Positions 43,103 to 51,835 of a stretch of DNA of 64,000 nt are shown piece by piece; positions within the stretch are counted from its first letter, which is position 1; each line of letters opens with the position of its first letter. The DNA comes from Rariglobus hedericola. Its GTDB lineage: Bacteria; Verrucomicrobiota; Verrucomicrobiia; Opitutales; Opitutaceae. The position numbers and the translations under genes are program-made. The notes beneath the pieces were generated by a model, which was not told where the DNA came from, made no database searches, and saw nothing but the letters and a program-made list of their open reading frames with translations. The stretch lies in NCBI RefSeq assembly GCF_007559335.1, contig NZ_VMBG01000001.1, forward strand, positions 868,001 to 932,000. Direction: 5' to 3'.

Positions 43103-43132
43103 CGGAATAAACTCACTCCGCGACCGCTCGCA
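43103..43132 (+). promoter_or_regulatory. ECF-type promoter of the DUF1223 gene
   Basis: CGGAATAA, 16 bp, CTCGCA; the ATG at 43138 is 5 bp beyond, so the transcript would again be leaderless. Less exact than the other two at the -10. Confidence 0.55.
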
Positions 43133-43137
43133 CTCGC

Positions 43138-43881
43138 ATGCTGAAACTCCCCGGCCTCCCCGCGTTCCTCGTCCTCGTCGCCATCGCATCCTCCTCTTCC
43201 GCGCGTGCCCAAATCTTCCAAAGCGACGCCGTCGCCACTCCACTCATCGAACTCTACACCAGCGAAGGCTGCAGCAGTTGTCCGCCCGCCGAGCGCTGGC
43301 TCAGCGCCCTCAAAACCGACGCCGGCCTCTGGTGCAAATTCGTCCCCGTCGCCTTCCATGTCACCTATTGGGACTACCTCGGCTGGAACGATCCGTTCGC
43401 CCAATCCGGCTTCACCGACCGCCAGCGCGCCTACGCCGATGCCTGGAACGCACGCTCCGTTTACACCCCCGGTTTCGTCCACCAAGGCCGCGAATGGCGT
43501 CCGGGTAACCCCGTCGCCTCGCCCACCACGCCCGGCATCCTCACCGTCGAGCGTTCCGCCGCCGGCTCCGGCACCGTCCGCTTCTCGCCCACGTCACCCG
43601 TCCGTCAGAAAACTTACACCGCCACCATCGCCCTCCTCGGCAGCGACGTGAGCATCGCCGTCAAATCCGGCGAAAACGCCGGCCGCTCCCTCCCCCACGA
43701 TTTCATCGCGCTGCACATCGCGACCGTCGCGCTCACCGCCCAACCCGACGGCACGTTCACCGGCACGTTCGCCGCTCCTCCTGCCACGCTTCCGTCAACA
43801 CCGCGCCGCGCCCTCGCCGCCTGGGTCTCCACCACCCGCGACCAGACCCCGCTTCAAGCCACCGGCGGCTGGTTGCCGTAA
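43138..43881 (+). CDS. DUF1223 exported thioredoxin-like protein
   Basis: The product is 247 residues with a signal peptide (FLVLVAIASSSSARAQ). The family hallmark LYTSEGCSSCPPAERWL has a C-x2-C redox-type motif, followed by FVPVAFHVTYWDYLGWNDPF and RQRAYADAWNARSVYTPGF. DUF1223 proteins have a thioredoxin fold and sit in the periplasm; the function is not defined. The divergent position from an ECF sigma operon and the shared promoter-like motif suggest that it belongs to that stress regulon. Confidence 0.88.
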   Translation: MLKLPGLPAFLVLVAIASSSSARAQIFQSDAVATPLIELYTSEGCSSCPPAERWLSALKTDAGLWCKFVPVAFHVTYWDYLGWNDPFAQSGFTDRQRAYADAWNARSVYTPGFVHQGREWRPGNPVASPTTPGILTVERSAAGSGTVRFSPTSPVRQKTYTATIALLGSDVSIAVKSGENAGRSLPHDFIALHIATVALTAQPDGTFTGTFAAPPATLPSTPRRALAAWVSTTRDQTPLQATGGWLP

Positions 43882-43952
43882 AACCGGCCCTGCAAAAGTC
43901 CCGATATCGCCACTAGACGCGGAGACTGCGGGTCGTTTTAGTCGATTGGTCC

Positions 43953-45737
43953 ATGCGCCTGAAAATCTCTGAACGCCAACGCGAGTTGGTCGTATCCGTG
44001 CTCAATCCGATCACCGTCCTCTGCGGCGTGTGCTCTCTCGGGCTGCTATTGTTCATCATCGGTTGGGAACTCGATACCAACACGCGTATATTCGTGCGCG
44101 CGGTTACCGCCGCAGTCCTCGTAGCTTTTATCGGCCAGGAGGTGCTGCGCCTTGCCGTCCAGTCCCGCATCCGCCTCTACCTGCGCACGCGCTATCTCGA
44201 AGTTTTCCTCGCCTGCGCCGCCGGCCTGGAACTCCTCCTCGGCGAACCGATCCAAGGATGGATCGGCCAGCGCGCTCCTGACCTCCCGGCCTCGACCATC
44301 ACGGTTCTCTACCTAGCACTCACCCAGCTCACTCTGGTTGTCCTCACCGCCCTGCGCGCACTGCGTCGCAACAGCCTGCTCTCGGGCCGTCTTCTGAGCC
44401 CCGGCATGGTGTTCATTCTCAGTTTCGCCATCCTCATCACCTCCGGCACCCTGCTGCTCAAGACCCCTCAGGCCACGCATGACGACATCAGTTTTACCGA
44501 TGCCTGTTTCACCGCCACCAGCGCCGTCTGCGTGACGGGCCTGATCACGGTCGACATGGAGAAAACCTTCACCCGCCACGGTCAATGGATCATTCTCGGA
44601 CTTATCCAGATCGGCGGTCTCGGTGTGATGACGATCACCTATTTTTTCGCCTACTTTTTCGCCGGCGGAGTCACCTTGCGGAACCGCATCGCCCTCCAGG
44701 ATTTGCTCTGCGAGGAAAACCTCAGCCACATCGGCACCGTTCTCGGGATCATCATCGGCTTCACCTTCATCACCGAGATCGCCGGCGCGATCGCCATCCA
44801 CACCTTCCTCGGCACCGGCGGGCTGCCTGGCGACGACCGCCTGTTCTTTTCACTGTTCCACTCCATTTCCGCCTTCTGCAACGCCGGCTTCTCCACGCTC
44901 AGCAACGGGCTCGGCGATCCCGCGCTGAAGGGCCAGTTCGGCGTCTTCTCCGTTATCATGGTCTTGATTGTCGTCGGCGGCATAGGCTTCCCCGTCATTA
45001 AAAATCTCTGGCTTGTCGCCCTCGCCCGGTTGGGCCGCAGGCTAGGCGTGCGCACCGCGGTGCCGCCGCGCCTCATGGCCAACAGCCGGCTCGTGCTCGT
45101 CACCACGTTCGTCCTGCTCGCCGGCGGCACCGCCACCATCTGGGTCACCGAATTCTTTTTCGGCAACGGCCACACCAACGGCCCCGAACTGTTCACCGCG
45201 CTTTTCCACTCCGTCACCGCCCGCACCGCCGGCTTTAACATCACGCCCGTGGACGGCCTGCTACCCGCGACCGGCGCCATCATGATGTTTCTCATGTTCG
45301 TCGGCGGCAGCCCGTCGAGCACCGCCGGCGGCATCAAGACCACCACGCTTGCCGTCGCCGTGCTGTCGTTGCGCCGCGTGCTGTTCGGTCGCAGCGATAT
45401 CGAGGCCTTCGGCCGCCGTCTCGGCGAAGACGTCGCCAATCGCGCGCTCGCCATCTTGTTGCTCGCGGTCGGCTTCATCACCGTCATCGCGGTCTCCCTT
45501 TGCGCGCTTCATCCCGAGATGTCTCCGGCCGACGTCACCTTTGAAGCCGTCAGCGCCGTCGGCACCGTCGGGCTCACCCGCGGAATCACACCGCTGTTCG
45601 GCGACCCCGCCAAATGGGTGCTCATTTTTGCCATGTTTGTGGGGCGCATCGGCGTGCTCGTGTTTCTCCTTTCCTTCATTCGTAAACGTTCGTCCCGCGG
45701 CTACCGTCTGCCCGAGACCACCGTCGTCATCACCTGA
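43953..45737 (+). CDS. Trk/Ktr-type potassium uptake channel subunit
   Basis: A 594-residue membrane protein. The C-terminal ~440 residues are the four-fold M1-P-M2 TrkH/KtrB channel, with selectivity-filter segments such as ATSAVCVTGLIT, FHSISAFCNAGFST, FHSVTARTAGFNI and FEAVSAVGTVGLT, each having the central Gly. The N-terminal ~150 residues add about four further helices, giving a TrkH/KtrB variant longer than usual, seen in some Verrucomicrobia and Bacteroidetes. It conducts K+ (possibly with Na+). The RCK regulator is 20 bp downstream. Confidence 0.9.
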   Translation: MRLKISERQRELVVSVLNPITVLCGVCSLGLLLFIIGWELDTNTRIFVRAVTAAVLVAFIGQEVLRLAVQSRIRLYLRTRYLEVFLACAAGLELLLGEPIQGWIGQRAPDLPASTITVLYLALTQLTLVVLTALRALRRNSLLSGRLLSPGMVFILSFAILITSGTLLLKTPQATHDDISFTDACFTATSAVCVTGLITVDMEKTFTRHGQWIILGLIQIGGLGVMTITYFFAYFFAGGVTLRNRIALQDLLCEENLSHIGTVLGIIIGFTFITEIAGAIAIHTFLGTGGLPGDDRLFFSLFHSISAFCNAGFSTLSNGLGDPALKGQFGVFSVIMVLIVVGGIGFPVIKNLWLVALARLGRRLGVRTAVPPRLMANSRLVLVTTFVLLAGGTATIWVTEFFFGNGHTNGPELFTALFHSVTARTAGFNITPVDGLLPATGAIMMFLMFVGGSPSSTAGGIKTTTLAVAVLSLRRVLFGRSDIEAFGRRLGEDVANRALAILLLAVGFITVIAVSLCALHPEMSPADVTFEAVSAVGTVGLTRGITPLFGDPAKWVLIFAMFVGRIGVLVFLLSFIRKRSSRGYRLPETTVVIT

Positions 45738-45757
45738 ATCTTTCCCGCTTTAATCAC

Positions 45758-46468
45758 ATGAAATGCTGCATCATAGGTCTTGGCGTCTTCGGTAGAAACC
45801 TCGCGGTCAACCTCGCCCAGCTGGGCGCCGAGGTCCTCGCCATCGACCGTCGTGAAGACAACGTCTCGCTCATCAAAGACGAGGTCGGCGCCGCCATCAT
45901 CATGGACTTCGCCGACACCTCGCCGCTGGCCCGTCTCGCCATCGATGAAATGGACGCCGTCGTCGTTGCCATCGGCGATGACTTTGAGTCCTCCATGGCC
46001 ATGACCGTCAAAGCCCAGGAGCTCGGCGCCAAGCGCATCGTCTGCCGCGTGCTTTCGCCCATGCATGCGCGACTCTTGCGTCTCATGAAAGTGGACCGCC
46101 TCGTCATTCCCGAGGAGGTCGCCGCCCGCGGTCTCGCTCATTCGTTGCTCATGCGCGGTGTCGTGGACGGTTTTGATATGGGCAGCGGGCACGCCATCAT
46201 CGAGGCCGATGTCCCCGGCAAGCTCCTCGGCCGCAACCTCTCCCAGACCGCCGACATCTTCAAAAAACACGATGTGCGCCTCGTCACCATCAAGCGGCGG
46301 AACGACCGCCCCATCGGCACGTTCTTCAAGGGCGGCGACATCGAGGTCAACCGCCGCACGCTCGGCGTCATCAACCTGGGCGACACCTTCACAGAAGGTG
46401 ATATTTTTGTGCTCTTTGGCGCCGAAAAAGGTCTCCGCGACTTCCTCGACGAAAACTCAGCCGACTGA
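45758..46468 (+). CDS. TrkA/KtrA-type RCK regulator of K+ uptake
   Basis: The product is 236 residues. RCK_N: MKCCIIGLGVFGRNLAVNLA is the Rossmann glycine loop (GLGVFG) that binds NAD/ATP; VLAIDRREDNVSLI supplies the Asp at the end of beta 2. RCK_C follows residue ~135 (IIEADVPGKLLGRNLSQTAD, FTEGDIFVLFGAEKGL). A single RCK_N-RCK_C unit is the KtrA form, in contrast to the tandem TrkA. It forms the cytoplasmic gating ring. The TGATG overlap with the next gene suggests that the SNF2 gene may be coupled. Confidence 0.93.
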   Translation: MKCCIIGLGVFGRNLAVNLAQLGAEVLAIDRREDNVSLIKDEVGAAIIMDFADTSPLARLAIDEMDAVVVAIGDDFESSMAMTVKAQELGAKRIVCRVLSPMHARLLRLMKVDRLVIPEEVAARGLAHSLLMRGVVDGFDMGSGHAIIEADVPGKLLGRNLSQTADIFKKHDVRLVTIKRRNDRPIGTFFKGGDIEVNRRTLGVINLGDTFTEGDIFVLFGAEKGLRDFLDENSAD

Positions 46469-48972
46469 TGCTCCGCCTGCTGCTACCTCCCAACCTCGCT
46501 GCCGCCGCGCCGCGGGACGCCATCGCCGTCAAGATCGACCTCGATCCGTCCGCCGTTCCCGCGCCTGCACTCTTCCCCGCGCTCGCTGTTCTCCAACGTC
46601 TTTGCGGCGGTGCCACCGTGCCCCCGCCGTTCGTCCAACTCACCCGCGCCCAGCTCCGCGAACTGGTCAACGCCCTCAAAGGCCAGCCCGCCTTCGCCTT
46701 CGTCAACGCCCCCACCGTCCCGCTCCTCTGGATCGGACCCCGCCTTCGCGGCGTCAGCGAACACTTGGACGAAGCCCCCGCCCCCAAACAGGTCGCCGCG
46801 ACTGCCCCTCGTCCGGCTCCGAAGCTCTCAACCCTCAACTCTCAACACTCAACTTCCTCCACCTCCACTCCGCTGACCATCGACGGCAGCGAACACTTCC
46901 TCGCCATCAGTCTGCCGTCCCGCGAACAGAGCAGCTACGCCGCGGCCCTCGATCTCGTAAAATCCAACGGCTTCGCCCTCGATGCCCTCACCCGCAAGTG
47001 GTGGCTCCGCGACCGCCACAAAACGCTCAACTTCCTTGCCGTCCACCTCGACGCGCTCCGCAACACCTGGCACGCCGACTTCACCGACAACTTCGAGAAG
47101 AACACCGCCAAGCTCGCCGAGATCGACATCCAGTGCGACATCTCCGAAACCGGCGGCGAGTTCTCCCTCACGCTCGGCATCGCCGCCGCCCGCGTATCCG
47201 AGGAAACCCTACGCACTGCCCTCGCCACCAACCGCGGCTACGTCGAGGACAACGGAAAGGTCTTTCTGCTCCCCCCCGAGAAGGTCGCCCGGCTCACCAC
47301 CGCCCAGCGCGCCCTAGCCGGTAGTTCCACCGCTCCCGCCGCCGCCCGTCGCACGTGGCGCATTCCCGCCGCCCGCGTCGCCGAGGTCCAGGACCTCATC
47401 GACGAGCTCGTCCCTCACTACCAGCCGCCCGCCGGCTGGAAATCCCGCAGCGAGGCCCTCCGCAATCTCTCCACACTCGCGCCCGCCCCGCTCGATCCCG
47501 CGCTCGCCGCGTTGCTCCGCCCTTACCAACAGATCGGAGTCGCCTGGCTCTGGCATCTCCACCGCCTCGGCCTCGGCGGCATCCTCGCCGACGAGATGGG
47601 CCTCGGCAAAACCCTCCAGGCCATCTCCCTCCTCACGATTCTACACGCCGAGCGCGCTGGCGACAGTCCAGCACCTAGAGCCCACAGCCCGAGAACTCCG
47701 AACCTCCGTTCTCTCAACTCTCAACCCTCAACTCTCAACTCAGGACTCCCTTCGCTCGTCGTGTGTCCGGCTTCGCTCGTCGAAAACTGGCGACGCGAAA
47801 CCGCCCGCTTCGCCCCGCACCTGCGCGTCTTCATCCACCACGGCAACCAGCGTCTCACGGACGAGGCTCATGCCAAATCCCTCGACGTCGTCATCACGTC
47901 CTACGGCACGCTCGCCCGTGACCGCGACCGGTTCGCCGACTTCACCTTTGCCGCCCTCATCGCCGACGAAGCCCAGCACATCAAGAACCGCCGCACCCAG
48001 AACGCCGCCGCCCTCCGTTCACTCAACACCAAGAGCCGCTTCCTCCTCACCGGCACGCCCGTCGAAAACTCCCTCGACGATCTCCGTGCTCTCTTCGATC
48101 TGCTCATGCCGGGCTACCTCGAAAAAGTCCCCGCCGGCACCAAGGCAGACGAGCGCAACTGGTTCGACGAACGTCTCCGCGCCAAGACCGCGCCCTACAT
48201 CCTCCGCCGCACCAAAAAAGTCGTCGCCACCGAGCTCCCCGACAAAATCGAGCAGGTCCTCTACTGCGAACCCACCGCAACGCAGACGCGCCTCTACACC
48301 GAGTGGCAGAAAAAGTCCGAACAGGAACTCGACGCCCTCGCCGCCGACGGCGCATCCGAAAACTCGATACGCATGGCCACGCTCACGCAGCTCCTGCGCC
48401 TGCGCCAGATCTGCTGCGACCCGCGTCTCGTCGTTCCGGCCACCGCCGCCGATCATTCGTCCAAACTCGAGACCTTCCGCGAGCTCCTCGCCGAGTCCAT
48501 CGACGACGGACACCGTCTGCTCGTCTTCTCCCAGTTCACCTCGCTCCTCGGTCTGCTTCGCGCCGAGCTCGACGAACAAGGCCTGCCTTACTGCTACCTC
48601 GACGGCAGCACGCCGCAGAAACAGCGCCAGACCGAGGTGGATCGTTACAACAACTCGCCCGACATCCCGGTCTTCCTCATCTCGCTCAAAGCCGGCGGCA
48701 CCGGCCTCAACCTCACCGGTGCCGATACCGTCGTGCACTTCGACCCGTGGTGGAATCCCGCCGTCGAAGCCCAGGCGACCGACCGCGCCCACCGTATCGG
48801 CCAGAAAAAAGTGGTGACGAGCTACAAACTCATCTGCACCGGCACCGTCGAGGAAAAGGTCCTGCACATGCAGGAAACCAAACGCGCCCTCCTCGCCGAC
48901 GTCTTCGAAGCCAGCGACGCGAGCAACTCCAAGCTCACCCTCGCCGACCTCAAGTCACTCCTGCAGAGCTGA
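46468..48972 (+). CDS. SNF2-family DEAD/DEAH-box helicase (HepA-like)
   Basis: The product is 834 residues. The C-terminal ~480 residues are a Snf2 motor: motif I ILADEMGLGKTLQAISLL, motif II LIADEAQHIKN, motif III FLLTGTPVENSLDDL, and motif VI ATDRAHRIGQKK. There is a unique ~340-residue N-terminal region of unknown role. Two stretches, KLSTLNSQHSTSS near residue 120 and SLNSQPSTLNS between motifs I and Ia, are translations of the CTCAACY heptamer repeat and seem to be insertions in linkers. Such proteins remodel RNA polymerase or DNA-protein complexes. It overlaps trkA by one base (TGATG). An intact frame suggests that it is functional. Confidence 0.88.
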   Translation: MLRLLLPPNLAAAAPRDAIAVKIDLDPSAVPAPALFPALAVLQRLCGGATVPPPFVQLTRAQLRELVNALKGQPAFAFVNAPTVPLLWIGPRLRGVSEHLDEAPAPKQVAATAPRPAPKLSTLNSQHSTSSTSTPLTIDGSEHFLAISLPSREQSSYAAALDLVKSNGFALDALTRKWWLRDRHKTLNFLAVHLDALRNTWHADFTDNFEKNTAKLAEIDIQCDISETGGEFSLTLGIAAARVSEETLRTALATNRGYVEDNGKVFLLPPEKVARLTTAQRALAGSSTAPAAARRTWRIPAARVAEVQDLIDELVPHYQPPAGWKSRSEALRNLSTLAPAPLDPALAALLRPYQQIGVAWLWHLHRLGLGGILADEMGLGKTLQAISLLTILHAERAGDSPAPRAHSPRTPNLRSLNSQPSTLNSGLPSLVVCPASLVENWRRETARFAPHLRVFIHHGNQRLTDEAHAKSLDVVITSYGTLARDRDRFADFTFAALIADEAQHIKNRRTQNAAALRSLNTKSRFLLTGTPVENSLDDLRALFDLLMPGYLEKVPAGTKADERNWFDERLRAKTAPYILRRTKKVVATELPDKIEQVLYCEPTATQTRLYTEWQKKSEQELDALAADGASENSIRMATLTQLLRLRQICCDPRLVVPATAADHSSKLETFRELLAESIDDGHRLLVFSQFTSLLGLLRAELDEQGLPYCYLDGSTPQKQRQTEVDRYNNSPDIPVFLISLKAGGTGLNLTGADTVVHFDPWWNPAVEAQATDRAHRIGQKKVVTSYKLICTGTVEEKVLHMQETKRALLADVFEASDASNSKLTLADLKSLLQS
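46825..46855 (+). repeat. CTCAACY heptamer tract inside the SNF2 gene (1)
   Basis: Four tandem heptamers of CTCAACY form (CTCTCAAC, CCTCAAC, TCTCAAC, ACTCAAC) lie inside the coding sequence without breaking the frame, and encode LSTLNSQHST. Confidence 0.8.
47711..47742 (+). repeat. CTCAACY heptamer tract inside the SNF2 gene (2)
   Basis: CTCTCAAC, TCTCAAC, CCTCAAC, TCTCAAC in series, encoding SLNSQPSTLNS. It is located after helicase motif I and before motif Ia, in an expanded linker. Confidence 0.8.
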
Positions 48973-48982
48973 CCGCCCAGTC

Positions 48983-49241
48983 TTTGGACAGGATGCACAG
49001 AATTCGATCCGGATATCCGAACTCCGACATCCTGCCTTTCATCCACTCTTCATCCTGTCCCAAAACTCCGACTCTCCGCGCCTCTGTGCCTCTGCGTTAA
49101 ACCAATCCCCCTACATACGAAATTTGGACAGGATGAACAGGATTCGATCCGGATATCAGAATTCCGACATCCTGCCTTTCATCCACTCTTCATCCTGTCC
49201 AAAAACTCCGACTCTCCGCGCCCCTGAGCCTCTGCGTTAAA
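48983..49241. repeat. Two direct copies of a 119-bp composite repeat (families C and B)
   Basis: 48983-49101 and 49123-49241 agree at all but about seven positions. Each has a family C half with TTTGGACAGGATG at one end and CATCCTGTCC at the other (inverted), plus a family B half ending CTCTGCGTTAAA. They occupy nearly all of the gap between the SNF2 helicase and sufT; nothing else is seen there. The 140-bp offset and near identity imply recent duplication. Confidence 0.85.
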
Positions 49242-49252
49242 AACGCGTCTGC

Positions 49253-49801
49253 TCACTCCAACCCAAGCGCCTTGCGGCCCGCGTCGGAGATCATCTGCGG
49301 TGTCCAAATCGGATCCCACACGATGTGCACCTTGGCCGATTCGACCGTGGGCAGCGCCGCGATTTTCTGGCGCGCATCTTCCGCGATCACCGGCCCCATG
49401 CCGCAGCCGGGCGCGGTCAGCGTCATCTTCACTTCAAGCGCATGGCCGCCGGTCGGCGTCTTCTCGACGCTCAAATCATAAACCAACCCGAGATCGACGA
49501 TGTTCACCGGAATCTCCGGATCGAAACACGTCTTCATCGCGCTCCACACCGCCGCCTCGCTGAACTCGCCCGACGCGACCGCCGCCGGTTCGGCGCCGCC
49601 GAGCTTGGATACATCGAAGCCCGCCAACGCATCCGCATTCTCCCGCGTGATGCGAAACAGTCCGCCGTCCGTGCGCACCGTCACGCTGCCGCCCAGCGTC
49701 TGCATGATATGGGCGGACGTGCCGGCCGTGAGCGTATGCGTATCGCCCGCCGGAATGACCGTGGCGGTGATGTCGCGAGTGAGTGTGGTGTCGTTGGACA
49801 T
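49253..49801 (-). CDS. sufT: Fe-S cluster assembly protein SufT-like (MIP18/DUF59)
   Basis: The product is 182 residues. The C-terminal ~100 residues are the MIP18 (DUF59) domain: VWSAMKTCFDPEIPVNIVDL, GLVYDLSV, and MTLTAPGCGMGPVIAEDARQ with the conserved T-x-P-G-C. The N-terminal ~75 residues are the extension found in SufT, including HIMQTLGGSVTVRTDGGLFR. SufT assists maturation of Fe-S proteins such as aconitase and lipoate synthase. There are no suf genes next to it in this window. The start at 49801 is good; there is a family B repeat immediately upstream. Confidence 0.92.
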   Translation of the reverse strand: MSNDTTLTRDITATVIPAGDTHTLTAGTSAHIMQTLGGSVTVRTDGGLFRITRENADALAGFDVSKLGGAEPAAVASGEFSEAAVWSAMKTCFDPEIPVNIVDLGLVYDLSVEKTPTGGHALEVKMTLTAPGCGMGPVIAEDARQKIAALPTVESAKVHIVWDPIWTPQMISDAGRKALGLE

Positions 49802-49821
49802 GTTTAAAATGAATCTTCTTT

Positions 49822-49866
49822 TGCGTTCTTTGCGGTCCTTACCGCCTGTGCGTCTTTGCGTTAAAA
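49822..49866 (-). repeat. Family B repeat between sufT and sppA
   Basis: TTTGCGTTCTTTGCGGTCC followed by CGCCTGTGCGTCTTTGCGTT and AAAAT. It fills the 78-bp gap between the two leftward genes. Confidence 0.6.
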
Positions 49867-49879
49867 TCTTACAGCGCCC

Positions 49880-51700
49880 TCACCGCACGCTGATCTCCAG
49901 TGGCAGGCGAGCGTAAACGCCGCGCGGATCGTTGAACTCTTGCAGCGTCTTCGCCTGCTCTTGCACGCGTTCGATCACTTGCGCGACCACGCCGCGTTGC
50001 GTCGCCTCGGCCGGACGCACGTTCTCGAACCACATCGTCAGCATCTCGGCAAACGTCTGCGTCTGGGGGAACTCCACCAGCTTGTAATCCGTCCCCAGGT
50101 TCGCCTCTTCCGCCGCGTGGAGGATGGCCGCATCCAGTCCGCCGAGTTCATCAACAAGTCCCAGCTTGATCGCCTCGCGCCCCGACCACACGCGACCGCC
50201 GGCGATCTTGCGCACTTCGACCGGGTCCAGCTTCCGTCCCTCGGCCACCTTGCGAATGAACTCGCCGTAGATCCACTCCACCATGCCTTGAAAAATCGCC
50301 AGTTCATCCGCCGTCTTCGGACGCGAGATCGTGAAGATGTCCGCATACTTGCCGGTCTTCACGCCGTCGAAGGTCACGCCGAGATCGTTCGCCAGTTTCT
50401 TGATGTCGAAGTGGATTCCCACCACGCCAATGGAGCCCGTGATCGTCGTCGGCTCGGCGTAGATGCGGCTCGCGTAGGCCGAAATCCAATACCCGCCCGA
50501 CGCCGCGTAGCTGCCCATGGAAACCACCACCGGCTTCACCTCGGCGGCCAGTCGCAGTTCGCGCTGGATGTGCTCCGACGCCGTCGCCGAACCGCCCGGG
50601 CTGTTCACGCGCAGCACGATCGCCCGCACGTCATCATCCTGGCGCAGCGCCCGCAACTCACGCGCAAATTTCTCGCCACCCACTTCATCCGCCTTGCCTT
50701 CACCATCCACGATCGCGCCTTCCGCATAAATCACCGCGATTTCATTCGACGAGTGCGCCTTTTGGGCGGGCAACGCCTTCACATAATCCGCCAGCCGCAC
50801 TTGTTTGAACGGCTCTTCCACATCGGTGACTCCCGTCGCGGTCTTGAGCTGCGCCAACACTTCATCGCGATACGCCAGACGATCAACCAGCCCCGCCTTG
50901 ACCGCCGATTCCGGACGGATGACGCCTTCCGTATCCACCACGGCTTGCAGCGCGTCCGGCGTGATTTTGCGATCCTGCGCCATGTCGGCGCGCAGATCGC
51001 TCCACAGGTCGCCGAGCAGCTTTTCCATCTGCAGGCGGTTTTCGGGGCTCAGGTCCTTGCGCACAAACGGCTCGGCGTAGGATTTGAACTCACCGACTTT
51101 CGTGACCTGCACACCCACGCCGAAACGCTCAAAGGCACCGGCGAAAAACGTCGGTTCACTCGCCAGTCCCGGCACCACCAGCGAGCCGTAGGGATCCAAC
51201 GCGAGATCGGTCGCCGCCGCCGCGAGATACAGGTCGCGCGTCGTCGCAAAATCCAGATACGCCACCACCGGTTTGCCCGATTTCTTGAAATCCGCGATCG
51301 CCCGGCGCACTTCGCTCAACGCCGCGAAGCCCGTGCCGTAGCCCGACGGCTCCAAGCTGCCGAGGAGCACCAGGCCCGTGATGCGTTTATCCGTGCCCGC
51401 CTCGCGCAGCGCCCGCGTCACCGCGCGCAACTGCAGCGTGTGCGCATCGCCGCCGCCAAAGAGCGCGGCCGGTCCGGCTCCGTCGAACTCGGGCGGCGCG
51501 TCGGTGATGTTCGCCCCCAAGTCAAACACCAGATAGGAGCCTTGGGCGACGGTGTGAACCTCGGCCGGCTTGAAAGAAGCCGCTGCCATGATCAGGCCAA
51601 AAAACACCACGACCACCAGAGTCACGGCCAGCGCCAGAGCCGCCAATGTGCCGAGGAACGACGCAAAGAAATTCTTCATAAGGTGCCGCAGCGTAGCCAA
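49880..51700 (-). CDS. sppA: Signal peptide peptidase SppA, 67-kDa type
   Basis: A membrane-bound serine protease of 606 residues and two tandem S49 domains. A signal-anchor helix (FFASFLGTLAALALAVTLVV) comes first. The catalytic Lys is in the N-terminal domain (GFAALSEVRRAIADFKKSGK region) and the catalytic Ser in the C-terminal domain (VVSMGSYAASGGYWISAYAS). VLRVNSPGGSATASEHIQRE and PTTITGSIGVVGIHFDIKKL are family blocks. It degrades residual signal peptides in the inner membrane. Length matches E. coli-type SppA. It may share a transcript with sufT downstream. Confidence 0.93.
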   Translation of the reverse strand: MATLRHLMKNFFASFLGTLAALALAVTLVVVVFFGLIMAAASFKPAEVHTVAQGSYLVFDLGANITDAPPEFDGAGPAALFGGGDAHTLQLRAVTRALREAGTDKRITGLVLLGSLEPSGYGTGFAALSEVRRAIADFKKSGKPVVAYLDFATTRDLYLAAAATDLALDPYGSLVVPGLASEPTFFAGAFERFGVGVQVTKVGEFKSYAEPFVRKDLSPENRLQMEKLLGDLWSDLRADMAQDRKITPDALQAVVDTEGVIRPESAVKAGLVDRLAYRDEVLAQLKTATGVTDVEEPFKQVRLADYVKALPAQKAHSSNEIAVIYAEGAIVDGEGKADEVGGEKFARELRALRQDDDVRAIVLRVNSPGGSATASEHIQRELRLAAEVKPVVVSMGSYAASGGYWISAYASRIYAEPTTITGSIGVVGIHFDIKKLANDLGVTFDGVKTGKYADIFTISRPKTADELAIFQGMVEWIYGEFIRKVAEGRKLDPVEVRKIAGGRVWSGREAIKLGLVDELGGLDAAILHAAEEANLGTDYKLVEFPQTQTFAEMLTMWFENVRPAEATQRGVVAQVIERVQEQAKTLQEFNDPRGVYARLPLEISVR

Positions 51701-51835
51701 CTCGTCTTCCTCCGCCAGAGCTTTTCCATCACCCCGGCACGATCTCCGCTAGTGGGTGGTTAAGCCTCTGTCGTCACCGCACCTTTGCTTTCGCAGGGTT
51801 GCGGTCCGCTTTCCGCCACTTTTACTATGCCGCAC

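Noticed and set aside
48983-49241. CRISPR-like or attachment-site repeats
   Set aside because: Only two copies in tandem, each made of dispersed repeat families found elsewhere; no integrase or tRNA in the area.
49940-51763. A 607-codon open frame antisense to sppA
   Set aside because: Arg/His-rich shadow of a clear SppA gene; no motif.
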